A stretch of 64,000 nt of DNA, taken from assembly GCF_039602135.1 (NCBI RefSeq), contig NZ_CP125942.1, forward strand, positions 2,604,001 to 2,668,000, given 5' to 3'. Under the pieces are notes generated by a model. That model saw nothing but the letters and a program-made list of their open reading frames with translations. It was not told the DNA's origin and did no database searches. Source of the stretch: Glutamicibacter sp. B1 (GTDB lineage Bacteria; Actinomycetota; Actinomycetes; Actinomycetales; Micrococcaceae). The stretch's first letter is position 1. Every line of letters begins with the position of its first letter. Position numbers and translations under genes: made by a program. Below are positions 62,303-64,000 of this stretch, piece after piece.

Positions 62303-63904
62303 TTAGCGCCCGCCGGTAGCAGGGCTTGATGCACGGCGTGGTCCACGTGAGCGGCCACCTGCGGCACCTGCAGCATTGCGACCACCGGATCGTGCTGAGC
62401 GCGAGGAGTTTGTTGGACGGTCCGCGTTAGCACCGCGGGCACCACGTGAAGGACGCTCGGTGTTTGCGCCACGTGAAGGACGCTCGGAGTTGGCACCACG
62501 TGATGGACGCTCGGCGTTAGCACCGCGTGATTCGCGTGCTGGACGCTCCGACTGGTTCGATGCACCGGAACGATCTGAACGGCGGCGGTCTCCTCCGCGG
62601 CCCTGTGCCTCACCGGCAGGCTTGCCGCCACGGGCATTGCGTCCGCCACCACGGCCACCGCGTGCGTTCGAAGTTTCGCCAGCAGGCTTCTTCTTCGCTG
62701 GGTTACGCTTCTGCTGCACTGGAGCAACGTATGGAACATGCTCAGCAACTTCGCCAACTACCTTGGCAACAACTGGCGAATCCAGGCTCACCTTTTCAAA
62801 AGGTACCTTCAGGCCAGCTTGCTTCAGCAAGGAGACAACGTCGCCCTGCTGGTCGGGGGTGCAGATAGTCACGACGGTTCCATCCGAACCGGCACGTGCG
62901 GTACGGCCCGAACGGTGGGTGTAAGCCTTGTGCTCTGCAGGTGGGTCAATGTGAACTACGAGTTCCACACCATCAACGTGCACGCCACGAGCTGCAACGT
63001 CGGTAGCAACCAAAACCTTGGCCTCGCCCGAGGCGAAGGCTGCGAGGTTACGGTCGCGAGCGTTCTGCGAAAGGTTTCCGTGAAGGTCTACCGCAGGTAC
63101 GCCGGCCTTGGACAAGGTCACTGCCATTTTCTTTGCGTGGTGCTTGGTGCGCATGAACATGATGCGACGAGCTGTGCCCTGAGCTAGAACGCGAATGAGT
63201 TCTTTCTTATCATCGCTTGGAACCACAAATACGTGGTGTTCCATGGTGTTCACGGCAGCTTCAGGAGCATCCACCGAGTGAATGGTTGGGTTGCTCAGGT
63301 AGCGCTTGACCACCTTGTCCACACCGTTATCCAAGGTAGCGGAGAACAGCATGTGCTGTATGCCGGTTGGCATACGGTCCATGATGCGACGAACCACTGG
63401 AAGGAAGCCCATATCCGCCATGTGATCGGCTTCGTCCAGAACAGAAATTTCAAGCTGGGACAGGTCGACGATCTTCTGCTTGATCAGATCATCAAGACGA
63501 CCTGGGCAGGCGATGACGATATCAACGCCGTCGTTCATTGCCTTTTCCTGACGGCTCTGTGCCACGCCGCCGTAGATCACGGTGGTACGCAGCCCCGTGG
63601 CCTTCGCCAGTGGATCCACGGTCTTAGCGATCTGGGTTGCCAATTCGCGAGTTGGTGCCATGATCAGTGCACGTGGGAAACGGGCCTTACGACGCTGTGG
63701 GCGCTGAGCCAAACGAGCTACCAATGGCAAGGAGAATGCCAGGGTCTTACCGGATCCGGTCTGTCCACGACCAAGAACATCGCCACCGGCCAAGGTTGAA
63801 GGCAAAGTAGCTTCCTGAATCGGGAATGGGGTTTCGATTCCGCTCTCGGAAAGGACATTCGCAAGGTTTTCAGGCACGCCAAGGGCGCTAAAAGTTACGG
63901 ACAT
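62303..63904 (-). CDS. DEAD-box RNA helicase with RGG-rich tail
   Basis: 533 residues from ATG 63904 (the frame opens at 63955). Q motif FPIQEATLP, Walker A GQTGSGKT, PTRELA, VLDEADHM (DEAD), FSATLD (SAT), HRSGRTARAG. C-terminal 170 residues are Arg/Gly-rich and contain tandem RGANxERPS repeats (near 440-490), an RNA-binding tail like those of mycobacterial and cyanobacterial cold-shock helicases. The repeats are encoded by a 27-base tandem array. Probably acts in ribosome assembly or RNA turnover; assignment to RhlE or DeaD is unresolved. Confidence 0.93.
   Translation of the reverse strand: MSVTFSALGVPENLANVLSESGIETPFPIQEATLPSTLAGGDVLGRGQTGSGKTLAFSLPLVARLAQRPQRRKARFPRALIMAPTRELATQIAKTVDPLAKATGLRTTVIYGGVAQSRQEKAMNDGVDIVIACPGRLDDLIKQKIVDLSQLEISVLDEADHMADMGFLPVVRRIMDRMPTGIQHMLFSATLDNGVDKVVKRYLSNPTIHSVDAPEAAVNTMEHHVFVVPSDDKKELIRVLAQGTARRIMFMRTKHHAKKMAVTLSKAGVPAVDLHGNLSQNARDRNLAAFASGEAKVLVATDVAARGVHVDGVELVVHIDPPAEHKAYTHRSGRTARAGSDGTVVTICTPDQQGDVVSLLKQAGLKVPFEKVSLDSPVVAKVVGEVAEHVPYVAPVQQKRNPAKKKPAGETSNARGGRGGGRNARGGKPAGEAQGRGGDRRRSDRSGASNQSERPARESRGANAERPSRGANSERPSRGANTERPSRGARGANADRPTNSSRSARSGGRNAAGAAGGRSRGPRRASSPATGGR
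62442..62522. repeat. 27-base tandem repeat in the helicase tail
   Basis: Three near-identical units starting CCACGTGAAGGACGCTCGG at 62442, 62469 and 62496, encoding RGAN-x-ERPS, with degenerate copies on both sides. In-frame, so copy-number change would not break the gene. Confidence 0.85.
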
Positions 63905-64000
63905 ATTCAAACTTTCTCTCTGATTCGCACGCCTCAAAATAAGACGCTGGGGCACGCCGAGCCAGGAGGAAGTCCACTTCGCGCTAGACCAGAACTATGG

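Noticed and set aside
62400..62530. 27-base repeats as a CRISPR array
   Set aside because: Direct tandem units without spacers, coding for the helicase tail.
1..64000. Prophage, transposon, integrative element, tRNA or rRNA genes
   Set aside because: No integrase, transposase, terminal repeats, anticodon cloverleaf or rRNA signature was seen; gene order and codon use are those of a stable core chromosome.

Overview
The window is a stretch of actinobacterial chromosome. Gene content and order point to the Micrococcaceae, an Arthrobacter- or Glutamicibacter-like organism; the genus is an inference from synteny and moderate GC, not something the sequence proves. Supporting signs are a TopA with a lysine-rich tail and no zinc fingers, the dnaK-grpE-dnaJ-hspR operon with HspR (HAIR) operators, a mycobacterial-type minimal Tad pilus locus, MarP, a Crp/GlxR-type regulator, DUF3073, and a sterol-carrier gene next to purF-purM. 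I see no rRNA, tRNA, insertion sequence, prophage, integrase or CRISPR array. No gene-free stretch exceeds about 300 bases, and most gaps contain a promoter, operator or terminator that can be described.

Layout. 1-6.6 kb (mostly minus): the start of a sugar-phosphate isomerase, a Ppx/GppA phosphatase, topoisomerase I, an ArsR-type regulator and a NPPF-type methyltransferase. 6.7-9.0 kb: two GNAT acetyltransferases around the tRNA hydroxylase TrhO. 9.1-17.9 kb: an MrfA/YprA-like helicase, the Tad locus (cpaE/ssd, tadA, tadB, tadC, Flp pilin, two TadE-like genes, all minus) and a divergent family A DNA polymerase. 17.9-29.4 kb: a block shared with the M. tuberculosis Rv3667-Rv3683 region (CoA-type Nudix, nth, acs, aroQ, marP, crp, Nudix, ridA, DUF4177, class A PBP, metallophosphoesterase). 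29.5-33.2 kb: a heterodimeric ABC exporter. 33.3-42.8 kb: purine synthesis (purC, purD, purF, purM) with an asparaginase, a sterol carrier-like protein, a Sir2 deacylase, DUF3073 and a septum-formation-family protein. 42.9-50 kb: clpB, a DinB-like protein, a GNAT, a Mn2+ (yybP-ykoY) riboswitch with terC, an RNase H fusion protein and YccF. 50-56 kb: trmB, a GNAT, and the hspR-dnaJ-grpE-dnaK operon (minus). 56-64 kb: a very large secreted amylase-pullulanase and a DEAD-box RNA helicase.

Regulatory logic. HspR, encoded at the end of the dnaK operon, has two operators bracketing the dnaK promoter and one in the clpB leader, so one repressor would control both chaperone systems. Crp has an operator-like site in front of its own gene and one in front of acs. 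The pullulanase promoter lies between two identical LacI/cre-like operators in inverted orientation. TerC is preceded by a manganese riboswitch. The chromosome is densely packed, with many 4-base ATGA overlaps and long perfect inverted-repeat terminators.

I found no convincing wholly new multi-gene system. The best candidates for follow-up are the RNase HI domain fused to an unrecognised N-terminal domain, the polymerase whose named exonuclease part appears to lack catalytic residues, the operator arrays, and the intra-operon hairpins of the dnaK operon.
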